Source: Flavihumibacter rivuli (GTDB lineage: Bacteria; Bacteroidota; Bacteroidia; Chitinophagales; Chitinophagaceae). From it: a DNA stretch of 64,000 nucleotides. The stretch spans positions 1,764,001 to 1,828,000 of the forward strand of contig NZ_CP092334.1 of NCBI RefSeq assembly GCF_018595685.2, in the 5' to 3' direction. Below, one piece after another: positions 55,598 through 64,000 of this stretch (the stretch's first letter is position 1; the number at the start of each line of letters is the position of its first letter). The position numbers were made by a program, and so were the translations under genes. A model generated the notes under the pieces. It saw nothing but the letters and a program-made list of their open reading frames with translations, had not been told where the DNA came from and made no database searches.

Positions 55598-56884
55598 TCA
55601 CTTTAGCCGGAAGCCCACCAGGAAATTATGAGTAATGAAATTGGTCTTATAGCCATTCAGGATATTGGTACTCGGCTCAAACCGGTATTCTACCAGCAAC
55701 CTGTTCAAGGTAAACCCTGTTGAACCCAGGAATGACAATTGGGTTTTGTTCAGGGTATTGGGTGGAAATGCGTCTGTTGTATTGGTCGTTTTTTCTCCCT
55801 GGTAATAAGCATTACGGGTCAGGCTACTGTTATCCCCGATAACCAGGTTGACGCCAACCCCTATTCCCAGGAAGGGTCTCAGCAGGGTGGTTTCCTTTCC
55901 AAATGAATACCTGGCCATCAAATGGTTTTTCAGGTAGTTAAGGTCAATCTTAAGGATCCTCTCCTTGTAATAATCGTCGGCAATAACATCAAACTTTGTG
56001 GTGTTGTCCCCTTTTACTTTGTAATAGAGTACATCCAACAGGAAAGCGACCTTCTGGTGCATCCTAGGTGCAACGAAAGCGATCCTTCCCCCAAATGTTA
56101 GCGATGAGCCACCCATTGATGCTTCCGTCACCAATGGATTGTCCACAAAGAACTCCTCCTTCTCAAATTTATAGGAGGTAAAGCCTGCACCAGCTATGAT
56201 GGAGAATTCAAATTTCCCTTTCTCCTTTTTCCTGATACTGGTTTGGTCAACGGTCCCGCCGCATTCTTTTAAGTATTTCTCCACCAGGGAAACCATTGAC
56301 CTGGAATCATAGGAAGTCCTGTTGATCGATCCGGAGACGCCCGGACAGTCACTCATAATACCCCTTAACTGGTCATAATACTGCTTATCCTCCAGTTCCC
56401 TGACCTCACCGGCAGTATTCATCCTGAACCTCCTGCTCACCAGTGTCTGGTATTCACCCTGGTCCTTTTGCAGGATAAACTGTGGAAAACCGGTTGCCTC
56501 ACTCACATAAAGGCTAAGTTTCGGATGCTTCACTAATTCCAGCAGGAAGACCCTTGCTTCCTTCATTCGCATGACAGAAGTATCGCCTCGCTCGATCTCG
56601 ATGTCCCTCGGAGTGGCATCCAAAAGAACAGAAGCAGCAACATAGGTATCGCCATTCTCAATGCTTACCCATTTGATATCCCCGGCAGATACCTCCTCGA
56701 CTGAACCGGATTGGGGATTACGCAACTGAATGGTAGTGGGTCCATACAACCAGCCCTTATCCTTCACTTCAACATTTAGGGTATCAGGGGAGTTTCTGAG
56801 GACCCGGGCCTTCTTCCAGTCCTGGGAGAAAGCACTCAAGGTTGTCATCATTAGGAAAGGCCAAAACAGGACAGTTTTTCTCAT
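55598..56884 (-). CDS. Outer-membrane beta-barrel protein with N-terminal soluble part
   Basis: This 428-residue exported protein has a signal peptide (LFWPFLMMTTLSAFSQD). The first half (residues about 20-205) has short strands and helices, with no recognised domain. From about residue 205 a strand-rich barrel is evident (FEFSIIAGAGFTSYKFEKEE, LTFGGRIAFVAPRMHQKVAF, LLDVLYYKVKG, LLRPFLGIGVGVNLVIG), ending FLVGFRLK. No specific function is recognised; it resembles Bacteroidota PorT-like or opacity-type barrels. ATG 56884 gives the signal peptide, while a longer in-frame start adds a non-typical N-terminus. It is divergent from gltB. Confidence 0.7.
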   Translation of the reverse strand: MRKTVLFWPFLMMTTLSAFSQDWKKARVLRNSPDTLNVEVKDKGWLYGPTTIQLRNPQSGSVEEVSAGDIKWVSIENGDTYVAASVLLDATPRDIEIERGDTSVMRMKEARVFLLELVKHPKLSLYVSEATGFPQFILQKDQGEYQTLVSRRFRMNTAGEVRELEDKQYYDQLRGIMSDCPGVSGSINRTSYDSRSMVSLVEKYLKECGGTVDQTSIRKKEKGKFEFSIIAGAGFTSYKFEKEEFFVDNPLVTEASMGGSSLTFGGRIAFVAPRMHQKVAFLLDVLYYKVKGDNTTKFDVIADDYYKERILKIDLNYLKNHLMARYSFGKETTLLRPFLGIGVGVNLVIGDNSSLTRNAYYQGEKTTNTTDAFPPNTLNKTQLSFLGSTGFTLNRLLVEYRFEPSTNILNGYKTNFITHNFLVGFRLK

Positions 56885-57131
56885 AAGGTTTACTAGTAAG
56901 TTAGTTAGGTTAAAAAACCGCAATGATAATACGCAGCCAACAAAAACGCAAACCCGAAACCAAAGATTTTGCCCTATAATGGAGCCATTAAAAAAATCAA
57001 TTCTTTTTTGAATAACCTGACGCAATTCGAATATTTTGTTGTATATTCAAAGCCTGCTTGCTATGTAAATAGAATTCCGTTCAAGGAAACGATATATTTT
57101 TTAAAAAATTTCTAACCAAGACTATTCAACG

Positions 57132-60100
57132 ATGGCAAGCAATCAAGGTTTATACCACCCCTCATTTGAGCGTGATGCATGCGGGATCGGTTTCGTAGCC
57201 AACATCAAGAGCAACAAATCCCATCAGATCGTTTCTGACGCACTAACCGTGCTGGAAAACATGGAACACCGTGGCGCCTGCGGCTGTGAGCACAATACCG
57301 GTGACGGGGCAGGCATCCTTATTCAAACCCCACACGAATTCTTTTTCGACGAATGCGTAAAGTTGGGTATCCACCTGCCTTCTTATGGCAAGTATGGCGT
57401 GGGCGTGGTTTTCTTTCCCCGCGATATCAGGCTCAGGGAAGAATGCCGAGATATTTTCAACCGTGCAGCGGAGAAACTGGGGCTTGAAGTGTTGGGCTAC
57501 CGGAAAGTACCGGTAAATCCGGACGGTATTGGCCCAACAGCATTGAGCGTTGAACCGGAAATGGAACATGTTTTCATTGCCTGCCCCGACCACTTGAATA
57601 ACCCGGAAGATTTTGAAAGGAAGTTATTCATCCTTCGCAATTATGCCAGCCATACCATCAACAACACAGTCAAGAAGGATGCTATCGGATTTTACATAGC
57701 TTCCCTCTCCTATAAGACCGTTGTATATAAAGGCCAGTTAACCAGTATGCAAGTAAGGGGATACTTCCCGGACCTGAACGACAAGCGACTGGTAAGCGCG
57801 TTTGGCCTTGTCCATAGCCGCTTTGCCACCAACACCTTCCCCTCCTGGAAACTGGCGCAGCCATTCAGGTATATCGCCCACAATGGCGAGATCAATACCC
57901 TGCAGGGTAACCTCAACTGGCTTCGCACCAGCGAAAAAGGATTTACCTCCCCCTATTTTACGAAGGAAGAAATGGACATGTTATTGCCGATCGTTACAGA
58001 AGGACAATCAGACAGTGCATGCCTGGACAATGTGATCGAATTACTGACCCTGAGCGGTAGGTCATTGCCACATGTTATGATGATGCTCATCCCTGAGGCC
58101 TGGGATGGCAACGAACAAATGGACCCGGTCAAGAAAGCATTTTATGAGTTCCATGCAGCCATCATGGAACCATGGGATGGACCTGCTTCCATTTCGTTTA
58201 CAGATGGCCGTATCATTGGCGCCACCCTCGACAGGAATGGTCTTCGTCCTTCACGCTATTGCGTGACGACAGATGACAGGGTGATCATGGCCTCAGAAAC
58301 AGGCGTACTACCAGTTGATCCTGCTATCGTAAAGGAAAAGGGAAGATTGCAGCCCGGCAAAATGTTCGTGGTAGACCTTGAACAGGGCCGCATCATCAGT
58401 GATGAGGAATTGAAACAATCCATCTGCACCCAAAAGCCTTATGCAGAATGGCTGAACAAATATAAGATCAGGCTGGAAGAACTTCCGGAGCCAAGGGTAA
58501 CCTTTACCCACCTGGAACACGAGCAGGTATTCAAATACCAGAAAGCATTCGGGTATTCAACAGAAGACCTTGATACCATTATTGCGCCGATGGCAACTGA
58601 AGGCAAGGAGCCGATAGGTTCCATGGGAACCGATACGCCACTGGCTGTTTTAAGTGAACAACCGCAACACCTGAGCAACTACTTCAAACAATTGTTCGCC
58701 CAGGTAACCAATCCCCCGATCGACCCCATCAGGGAAAGATTGGTGATGTCACTGGCAACCTTCGTGGGTAATAACGGGAACCTACTGATTGAAGACCCGC
58801 TGGCCTGCCATAGCGTAGCCCTTAAACAACCGATCCTCAACAACCACCAACTGGAACAGATCAGGAGTATTGACACAGGGATATTCCAGGCCAAAACCCT
58901 TCAGTGTTATTTCAGGGCCGACGGCAAGCCTGGCTCCTTGCAAAAAGCATTAGACAGGCTTTGCAGGTATGCAGTAGATGCCGTGGAAGACGGATTCGAG
59001 GTATTGATCCTGTCAGACAGGGCCATCGATTCTGACCACGCCCCTATCCCCTCCCTGCTTTCAACAGCAGCAGTGCATCACCACCTGATCAGGAAAGGTT
59101 ACCGTGGCCAGGTTGGCCTGGTAGTGGAAGCTGGCGACGTTTGGGAAGTGCATCACTTCGCCTGCCTGATCGGGTTTGGCGCCACTGCCATCAACCCCTA
59201 TCTGGCTTTGTCCACTATCCGGGATATGAAACTGAGTGGAAAAATGGAAACTGACCTTGATCCGGAGGTACTCAAGAAAAACTATGTGAAGGCTGTGAAC
59301 GAAGGCCTGCTGAAGGTCTTCTCTAAAATGGGAATCTCTACGCTTCAGTCCTACCAGGGCGCCCAGATCTTCGAGATCATCGGCATCAACAGGGCTGTTG
59401 TAGACAAATACTTCACCGGCGCAACCTCCCGCATTGAGGGAATGGGTCTGGATGAAATCGCAAAAGAGGCATTGGCCAAGCATTTCCGCGCTTTCAGCAG
59501 GAAGGACATCCCGGTTGAAAGGCTACCCGTGGGAGGCATCTACCAATGGAAACGCAAAGGCGAATTCCATCTTTTCAATCCCCAGACCATTCACCTGTTG
59601 CAGTATGCAACCCGAATGAATGATTATGGCACTTTCAAAAAATATTCTAAGCTCGTAAACGACCAGAGCGAAAAAGCTGCCACCCTGCGGGGATTGCTTC
59701 AATTCAGGCACAACAGGCCTTCCATTTCCATTGATGAAGTAGAACCGGCCAGCAGCATCATGAAGCGCTTTGCCACAGGTGCCATGAGTTTCGGATCCAT
59801 CTCACATGAAGCCCACTCTACCCTGGCAATCGCCATGAACCGCATTGGCGCGAAGAGCAATACAGGTGAAGGCGGTGAAGACGAGATCCGTTACGAACCA
59901 CTACCCAACGGCGACTCCATGCAGTCTGCCATCAAGCAGGTAGCTTCTGCAAGGTTTGGCGTAACCAGTTATTACCTCACCATGGCAAATGAACTGCAGA
60001 TCAAGATGGCCCAGGGTGCGAAGCCTGGTGAAGGCGGTCAGTTACCCGGGCATAAAGTGGACGAATGGATCGGTAAAGTAAGGCACTCTACACCTGGTGT

Positions 60101-61652
60101 AGGACTCATCTCCCCTCCTCCCCACCACGATATCTATTCGATCGAAGACCTGGCACAGCTGATCTTTGACCTGAAAAATTCCAATAGGGCAGCCCGTATC
60201 AGCGTAAAGCTGGTAAGCAAGGCCGGGGTAGGTACTATCGCAGCCGGCGTAGCAAAGGCAAAAGCAGATGTCATCCTCATCTCAGGTTTTGACGGGGGAA
60301 CAGGTGCTTCACCAATAAGCTCCATCAAGCATGCAGGCCTGCCATGGGAACTAGGACTTGCAGAGACCCATCAAACCCTGGTGAAAAATAAACTGAGAAG
60401 CAGGGTGGTGGTACAGGCAGACGGCCAAATGAAGACCGGCAGGGATATAGCCATCGCCGCATTACTGGGTGCAGAAGAATGGGGTGTAGCTACTGCCGCA
60501 CTTGTTGTGGAAGGTTGTATCATGATGCGTAAATGTCACCTGAACACCTGCCCCGTAGGTGTTGCCACACAGGATCCGGAATTGCGCAAACGCTTTACCG
60601 GCAATGCCGACCACGTGGTCAACTTCTTCCATTTCATTACGGAAGAACTCCGTGAAATCATGGCAGAACTGGGCTTCCGCACGGTGAACGAAATGATCGG
60701 CCAGGTTGAATGCCTCGAAGTAAAGCCGGATATCCAGCATTGGAAATACAAGAACCTCGACCTTTCCCCCATCCTTTACAAGGAACCAGAGTCATTGTAC
60801 ACCGGTCTGTACAAGCAGGAAGAACAAGATCATGGATTGGTTGGGGTACTCGACTGGCAACTGTTCAAAGCCGCTGAACCTGCGCTGGAAAAGCAGGAGA
60901 AAGTTTTCGCTTCCTTCCCGGTCAAGAATACCGATCGCACGATCGGCACCATTCTATCCAATGAGATATCGAAGCGGTACAAATCTGCCGGACTACCTGA
61001 TGACACTATTCATTTCAAGTTTACAGGAACCGCCGGACAAAGTTTTGGCGCATTCAATACCAGGGGCGTTACCCTTGAATTGGAAGGGGATGCCAATGAC
61101 TATTTCGGAAAAGGATTAAGTGGCGCGAGGCTGATCGTATACCCTTCTACAAAAGCAGGTTTTGTTCCTGAAGAAAACATCATTATCGGCAACGTGGCAT
61201 TCTATGGCGCAACCTCAGGCACAGCCTATATCAGGGGCAAAGCCGGGGAACGCTTCGCAGTACGGAACTCTGGGGCAACAGCAGTAGTGGAAGGCGTTGG
61301 CGATCATGGTTGCGAATACATGACCGGTGGCCGCGTAGTGATCCTTGGGGATACAGGCAGGAACTTTGCAGCAGGCATGAGTGGCGGAATCGCATTTGTG
61401 TATGATGTCAAGAACCAATTCGCCGGCAACTGTAACCTCGAAATGGTGGACCTTGACCCGGTGAACCAGGAAGATGCGGCAGAACTCAGGGAAATGCTGG
61501 AACAGCATTATGCCTATACAGGTAGTACTGTCGCGGCTTTTATCCTGAAAGATTTCGATAACCAGTTGGCACACTTCATCAAGGTCTTCCCAAGGGACTA
61601 CAAGAAAGTACTACTGGAAAAGAAAAACAAACTGCAGGTAAGCCAGGGATAG
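57132..61652 (+). CDS. gltB: Glutamate synthase, large (alpha) subunit
   Basis: This 1506-residue subunit makes glutamate from glutamine and 2-oxoglutarate. The nucleophile of the class II amidotransferase domain is Cys17 in RDACGIGF, preceded by a 16-residue propeptide. Domain order is standard: amidotransferase (about 17-430), central domain, synthase domain with FMN-binding ([31 protein letters not shown]) and the 3Fe-4S ligands C1129, C1135, C1140 in [12 protein letters not shown], then the beta-helix C-terminal domain. Full length for the family. It is 52 bases upstream of gltD on the same strand, and follows a divergent barrel gene. Confidence 0.98.
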   Translation: MASNQGLYHPSFERDACGIGFVANIKSNKSHQIVSDALTVLENMEHRGACGCEHNTGDGAGILIQTPHEFFFDECVKLGIHLPSYGKYGVGVVFFPRDIRLREECRDIFNRAAEKLGLEVLGYRKVPVNPDGIGPTALSVEPEMEHVFIACPDHLNNPEDFERKLFILRNYASHTINNTVKKDAIGFYIASLSYKTVVYKGQLTSMQVRGYFPDLNDKRLVSAFGLVHSRFATNTFPSWKLAQPFRYIAHNGEINTLQGNLNWLRTSEKGFTSPYFTKEEMDMLLPIVTEGQSDSACLDNVIELLTLSGRSLPHVMMMLIPEAWDGNEQMDPVKKAFYEFHAAIMEPWDGPASISFTDGRIIGATLDRNGLRPSRYCVTTDDRVIMASETGVLPVDPAIVKEKGRLQPGKMFVVDLEQGRIISDEELKQSICTQKPYAEWLNKYKIRLEELPEPRVTFTHLEHEQVFKYQKAFGYSTEDLDTIIAPMATEGKEPIGSMGTDTPLAVLSEQPQHLSNYFKQLFAQVTNPPIDPIRERLVMSLATFVGNNGNLLIEDPLACHSVALKQPILNNHQLEQIRSIDTGIFQAKTLQCYFRADGKPGSLQKALDRLCRYAVDAVEDGFEVLILSDRAIDSDHAPIPSLLSTAAVHHHLIRKGYRGQVGLVVEAGDVWEVHHFACLIGFGATAINPYLALSTIRDMKLSGKMETDLDPEVLKKNYVKAVNEGLLKVFSKMGISTLQSYQGAQIFEIIGINRAVVDKYFTGATSRIEGMGLDEIAKEALAKHFRAFSRKDIPVERLPVGGIYQWKRKGEFHLFNPQTIHLLQYATRMNDYGTFKKYSKLVNDQSEKAATLRGLLQFRHNRPSISIDEVEPASSIMKRFATGAMSFGSISHEAHSTLAIAMNRIGAKSNTGEGGEDEIRYEPLPNGDSMQSAIKQVASARFGVTSYYLTMANELQIKMAQGAKPGEGGQLPGHKVDEWIGKVRHSTPGVGLISPPPHHDIYSIEDLAQLIFDLKNSNRAARISVKLVSKAGVGTIAAGVAKAKADVILISGFDGGTGASPISSIKHAGLPWELGLAETHQTLVKNKLRSRVVVQADGQMKTGRDIAIAALLGAEEWGVATAALVVEGCIMMRKCHLNTCPVGVATQDPELRKRFTGNADHVVNFFHFITEELREIMAELGFRTVNEMIGQVECLEVKPDIQHWKYKNLDLSPILYKEPESLYTGLYKQEEQDHGLVGVLDWQLFKAAEPALEKQEKVFASFPVKNTDRTIGTILSNEISKRYKSAGLPDDTIHFKFTGTAGQSFGAFNTRGVTLELEGDANDYFGKGLSGARLIVYPSTKAGFVPEENIIIGNVAFYGATSGTAYIRGKAGERFAVRNSGATAVVEGVGDHGCEYMTGGRVVILGDTGRNFAAGMSGGIAFVYDVKNQFAGNCNLEMVDLDPVNQEDAAELREMLEQHYAYTGSTVAAFILKDFDNQLAHFIKVFPRDYKKVLLEKKNKLQVSQG

Positions 61653-61704
61653 TGACCAGGCTTTTACGAAACAACATCAACAACCACTTCAAATTTTTAG
61701 CAAT

Positions 61705-63207
61705 ATGGGTAAGCCAACAGGATTCATGGAATTCACCCGTTCATTACCCGGGAAGCGCCCCGTTGAAGAGCGCATCAAGGACTACAATGAGTTTGTTAAT
61801 CGCTACAGCGATCAGCAACTAAACCAGCAAGCGTCACGCTGTATGAACTGCGGCGTACCATTCTGCCATAATGGATGCCCCCTCGGCAACGTGATCCCGG
61901 AATTCAACGATGCCGTTTACAGGAAAAATTGGGAAGAAGCCTACAGCATTTTGAGCTCAACCAATAATTTCCCGGAGTTCACCGGCAGGATATGCCCGGC
62001 ACCCTGTGAAACAGCCTGTGTGCTTGGCATCAACCAACCGGCCATCACCATTGAAGAAATAGAAAAGCATATCATAGAGATCGCGTTTGAAAAAGGACTG
62101 GTGAAAGCCAGGAAACCCAACCTGCGCACAGGTAAGAAAGTTGCCGTGATAGGCTCCGGTCCTGCAGGTCTGGCTGCCGCGGCCCAGCTGAATTACGCCG
62201 GTCATTCTGTAACCGTTTATGAACGCGATGAGAAACCAGGTGGCTTATTGCGCTATGGGATCCCTGATTTCAAGCTGGAGAAATGGGTAGTGGAAAGGAG
62301 GGTCTCCCTGATGGAAGAAGAAGGTGTTGTTTTCAAATGCCATGCGAATGTAGGCGGTAATGTGAAGGTCAATGACCTGCTAAGGGAATACCAGGCCATA
62401 GTGCTGGCAGGAGGATCGACCGTACCAAGGACCCTGAATATCCCGGGTCATGACCTCAAAGGTGTTTATCCAGCCATGCAATTCCTGAAGCAACAAAACA
62501 AAAGGAATTACCAGTCAGATCCCCTTGCTTTTGGTGACATAGAAAGCAATATCCACCACGAAGCTATCCTTGCCAATGGCAAGCATGTGGTGGTGATAGG
62601 CGGTGGTGATACCGGCAGCGATTGCGTGGGCACCTCGAACCGCCAGGGAGCAGCCAGCATTACCCAATTGGAACTCTTACCCAAACCACCGGAAGGTAGA
62701 ACGCCTTATATGCCCTGGCCGACCTACCCCATGACCCTTAAAACCTCCACCTCACATGAGGAAGGCTGCGGCCGTGAATGGGCAGTTGCCACCAAGGAAT
62801 TCGTGGGGGATGCAAATGGCCAACTGAAGGCCTTGAGGATTGTCGAGCTCCAATGGACCAGCTCATCGGACGGCAGGCCTGCACAATTCGCGGAAGTGCC
62901 GGGTAGTGAAAGGGAAATTCCCTGTGAGCTCGCCTTGTTGGCAATGGGCTTCCTGCATCCCCAGAAAGAAGGACTTTTGGCCGAATTAGGGGTTGAGCTC
63001 GATGAAAGGGGAAATGTAAAAGCTACAGAAAAGCAGTACCAGACCAATATTCCAAAAGTGTTCACTGCCGGGGATATGCGGCGTGGACAAAGCCTTGTGG
63101 TTTGGGCCATTAGTGAAGGAAGGGAATGCGCCAGAAAGGTTGATGAATATCTCTTGGGGCAATCTGTGTTGGAAACCAAGGATGCCATGCTGAGTCTCGC
63201 CATCTGA
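61705..63207 (+). CDS. gltD: Glutamate synthase, small (beta) subunit
   Basis: This 500-residue NAD(P)H-oxidising subunit feeds electrons to GltB. The N-terminal 4Fe-4S cysteines are arranged as C46-x2-C49-x4-C54-x3-C58, then C97, C101 and C105 in CPAPCETAC. An FAD/NAD-binding fold follows (VAVIGSGPAGLAAAAQLNYA, residues 146-165, then KHVVVIGGGDTGSDC), as do family motifs YEROD-type YERDEKPGGLLRYGIPDF and ALLAMGF, with AGDMRRGQSLVVWAISEGRE at the end. The order gltB-gltD is standard. A terminator follows. Confidence 0.97.
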   Translation: MGKPTGFMEFTRSLPGKRPVEERIKDYNEFVNRYSDQQLNQQASRCMNCGVPFCHNGCPLGNVIPEFNDAVYRKNWEEAYSILSSTNNFPEFTGRICPAPCETACVLGINQPAITIEEIEKHIIEIAFEKGLVKARKPNLRTGKKVAVIGSGPAGLAAAAQLNYAGHSVTVYERDEKPGGLLRYGIPDFKLEKWVVERRVSLMEEEGVVFKCHANVGGNVKVNDLLREYQAIVLAGGSTVPRTLNIPGHDLKGVYPAMQFLKQQNKRNYQSDPLAFGDIESNIHHEAILANGKHVVVIGGGDTGSDCVGTSNRQGAASITQLELLPKPPEGRTPYMPWPTYPMTLKTSTSHEEGCGREWAVATKEFVGDANGQLKALRIVELQWTSSSDGRPAQFAEVPGSEREIPCELALLAMGFLHPQKEGLLAELGVELDERGNVKATEKQYQTNIPKVFTAGDMRRGQSLVVWAISEGRECARKVDEYLLGQSVLETKDAMLSLAI

Positions 63208-63590
63208 TATTAAAATAAATTATATATATATTTTAAAGCCGCATTTTGCGGCTTTTTTTTATTCGTCATTGAAAATTTTCAAAATATTATTAGTTATCAC
63301 TTATTGATTTTTATACATATTAATTGAATCCTGAAATCCAACCTGGTTCCAATTGCTTGATGATAGCTAAAAAAATCACTATAACAATTTGGCAATTAAC
63401 TATTTATAAGCTACCCTTTACCCTCCTGCCCGATTGACTCATCCGCAATAATGGAAACGCCAAATAAAAGTATTTATATTATATTTTTTTACATGTGAAT
63501 ATTTGAAATAAAATGCTTCAATTTTTTTAGTATTTTTATGGAATAATATTAAATATTTATTTTTTATAATATTAACTAAAAACAACTGAT
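63208..63590 (+). other. AT-rich gap between gltD and the ammonium transporter
   Basis: After the gltD terminator, about 330 bases are strongly AT-rich (poly-T and TATATATA runs) and without an open frame I would trust. They presumably hold the promoter of the amt gene. No clean TAnnTTTG element or palindrome stands out. Confidence 0.4.
63235..63260 (+). terminator. Rho-independent terminator of gltBD
   Basis: AAAGCCGC and GCGGCTTT form an 8-bp stem with a 5-base loop (ATTTT), followed by TTTTTTTT. Confidence 0.9.
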
Positions 63591-64000
63591 ATGAGCAAAC
63601 TGACAACCAAACAGGTTGCCCCCTTCCTGGTTCTGGCAGCTGTAGCAGTAGGAGCACTATTCATTCCTTCCCTCCCCAATTTTGATGATGGCGGTAAATA
63701 CAGTGCAGCAGACATTGCATGGATCATTGTAGCCACCGCCCTTGTCTTCCTGATGACCCCGGGATTAGCCTTTTTCTATGGCGGAATGGTACACCGCAAG
63801 AACGTGATCTCTACAATGATCAAAAGTGTGGTAGCCGCAGGCGTTGTTAGCATTCTCTGGGTAACAGTGGGCTATAGTCTTTCCTTCGGTGAATCAATTG
63901 GTGGTTTCATAGGTAATCCCGCAACCCACCTTTTCTTTAAAGGAGTAAACTCCGGCGCCCCCTGGAGTCTCGCTCCCACTATCCCTTTATCGCTTTTCGC
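63591..64000 (+). CDS. amt: Ammonium transporter, partial (N-terminal part)
   Basis: The reading frame from ATG 63591 runs to the window end (about 136 residues). It begins SKLTTKQVAPFLVLAAVAVG, a first hydrophobic helix or signal segment. FDDGGKYSAADIAWIIVATA is followed by FLMTPGLAFFYGGMVHRKNV and WVTVGYSLSFG, a distinctive Amt/MEP signature around the periplasmic entrance. It imports ammonium across the inner membrane. It stands next to gltBD, forming an ammonium uptake and assimilation neighbourhood. A PII gene may follow but is outside the window. Confidence 0.93.
   Translation, partial: MSKLTTKQVAPFLVLAAVAVGALFIPSLPNFDDGGKYSAADIAWIIVATALVFLMTPGLAFFYGGMVHRKNVISTMIKSVVAAGVVSILWVTVGYSLSFGESIGGFIGNPATHLFFKGVNSGAPWSLAPTIPLSLF

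Noticed and set aside
1..64000. CRISPR arrays, transposons, prophage, integron or rRNA genes
   Set aside because: No regularly spaced direct repeats, transposase, integrase or capsid genes, or rRNA-like sequence were seen; the window reads as stable chromosomal core and envelope genes.

Overview
The window looks like an ordinary chromosomal segment of a Bacteroidota bacterium, most likely of the family Chitinophagaceae. The evidence is a SusC/SusD outer-membrane pair, many signal-peptide and lipoprotein genes, outer-membrane barrels, Bacteroidota-type TAnnTTTG -7 promoter elements, almost no Shine-Dalgarno sequences, and protein families such as DUF4230, DUF4136, CRTAC1-like FG-GAP proteins and a short LeuA. 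I saw no insertion sequence, phage, CRISPR array, rRNA or tRNA.

Layout. 1-6044 (minus strand): a partial GH32 fructan hydrolase, then an apparent operon of DcaP-like porin, periplasmic glutaminase, OprP-like porin and amidohydrolase. 6519-10345: envelope and small proteins (DUF481, a DUF4136 lipoprotein, a small barrel, a YdcH-like coiled coil, a TolB/CadC-like protein). 10536-14509: a Tat-exported Gfo/Idh oxidoreductase with an aldo/keto reductase, and a MATE pump. 14758-15540: an L,D-transpeptidase-like protein. 15537-27065 (minus): SusC and SusD, then a tightly packed set of a CRTAC1/ASPIC FG-GAP lipoprotein, a vanadium-haloperoxidase-like lipoprotein and a cytochrome c/FG-GAP lipoprotein. 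27348-33608: a Gfo/Idh oxidoreductase, a polyprenyl-phosphate sugar transferase, an M1 peptidase and a FemAB/GNAT-like protein. 33696-38832: ispD, a DUF4230 pair, a heptose kinase, an APC permease and an OmpH/Skp chaperone. 39018-43313: rpoC, without rpoB beside it. 43658-45211: a large helical protein of unknown function.

45414-55535 (plus) is a branched-chain amino-acid block: leuA, leuB, then a leader peptide with an attenuator, then ilvE, ilvD, ilvB, ilvN and ilvC, a terminator, and ilvA. 55598-64000 holds an outer-membrane barrel gene, gltB, gltD and the start of an ammonium transporter gene, so it is devoted to nitrogen assimilation.

The strongest hidden element is the ilv attenuator. 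A 33-codon gene at 47840-47941 encodes a peptide with runs of Ile and Val codons. It is followed by a 13-bp GC-rich terminator hairpin, with an 8-bp alternative pairing placed where a stalled ribosome would expose it. It should control ilvEDBNC according to charged Ile/Val (and perhaps Leu) tRNA. The most system-like cluster of unknown function is SusCD with CRTAC1, haloperoxidase and cytochrome/FG-GAP lipoproteins. All predictions are from reading the sequence; no searches or folding programs were run.
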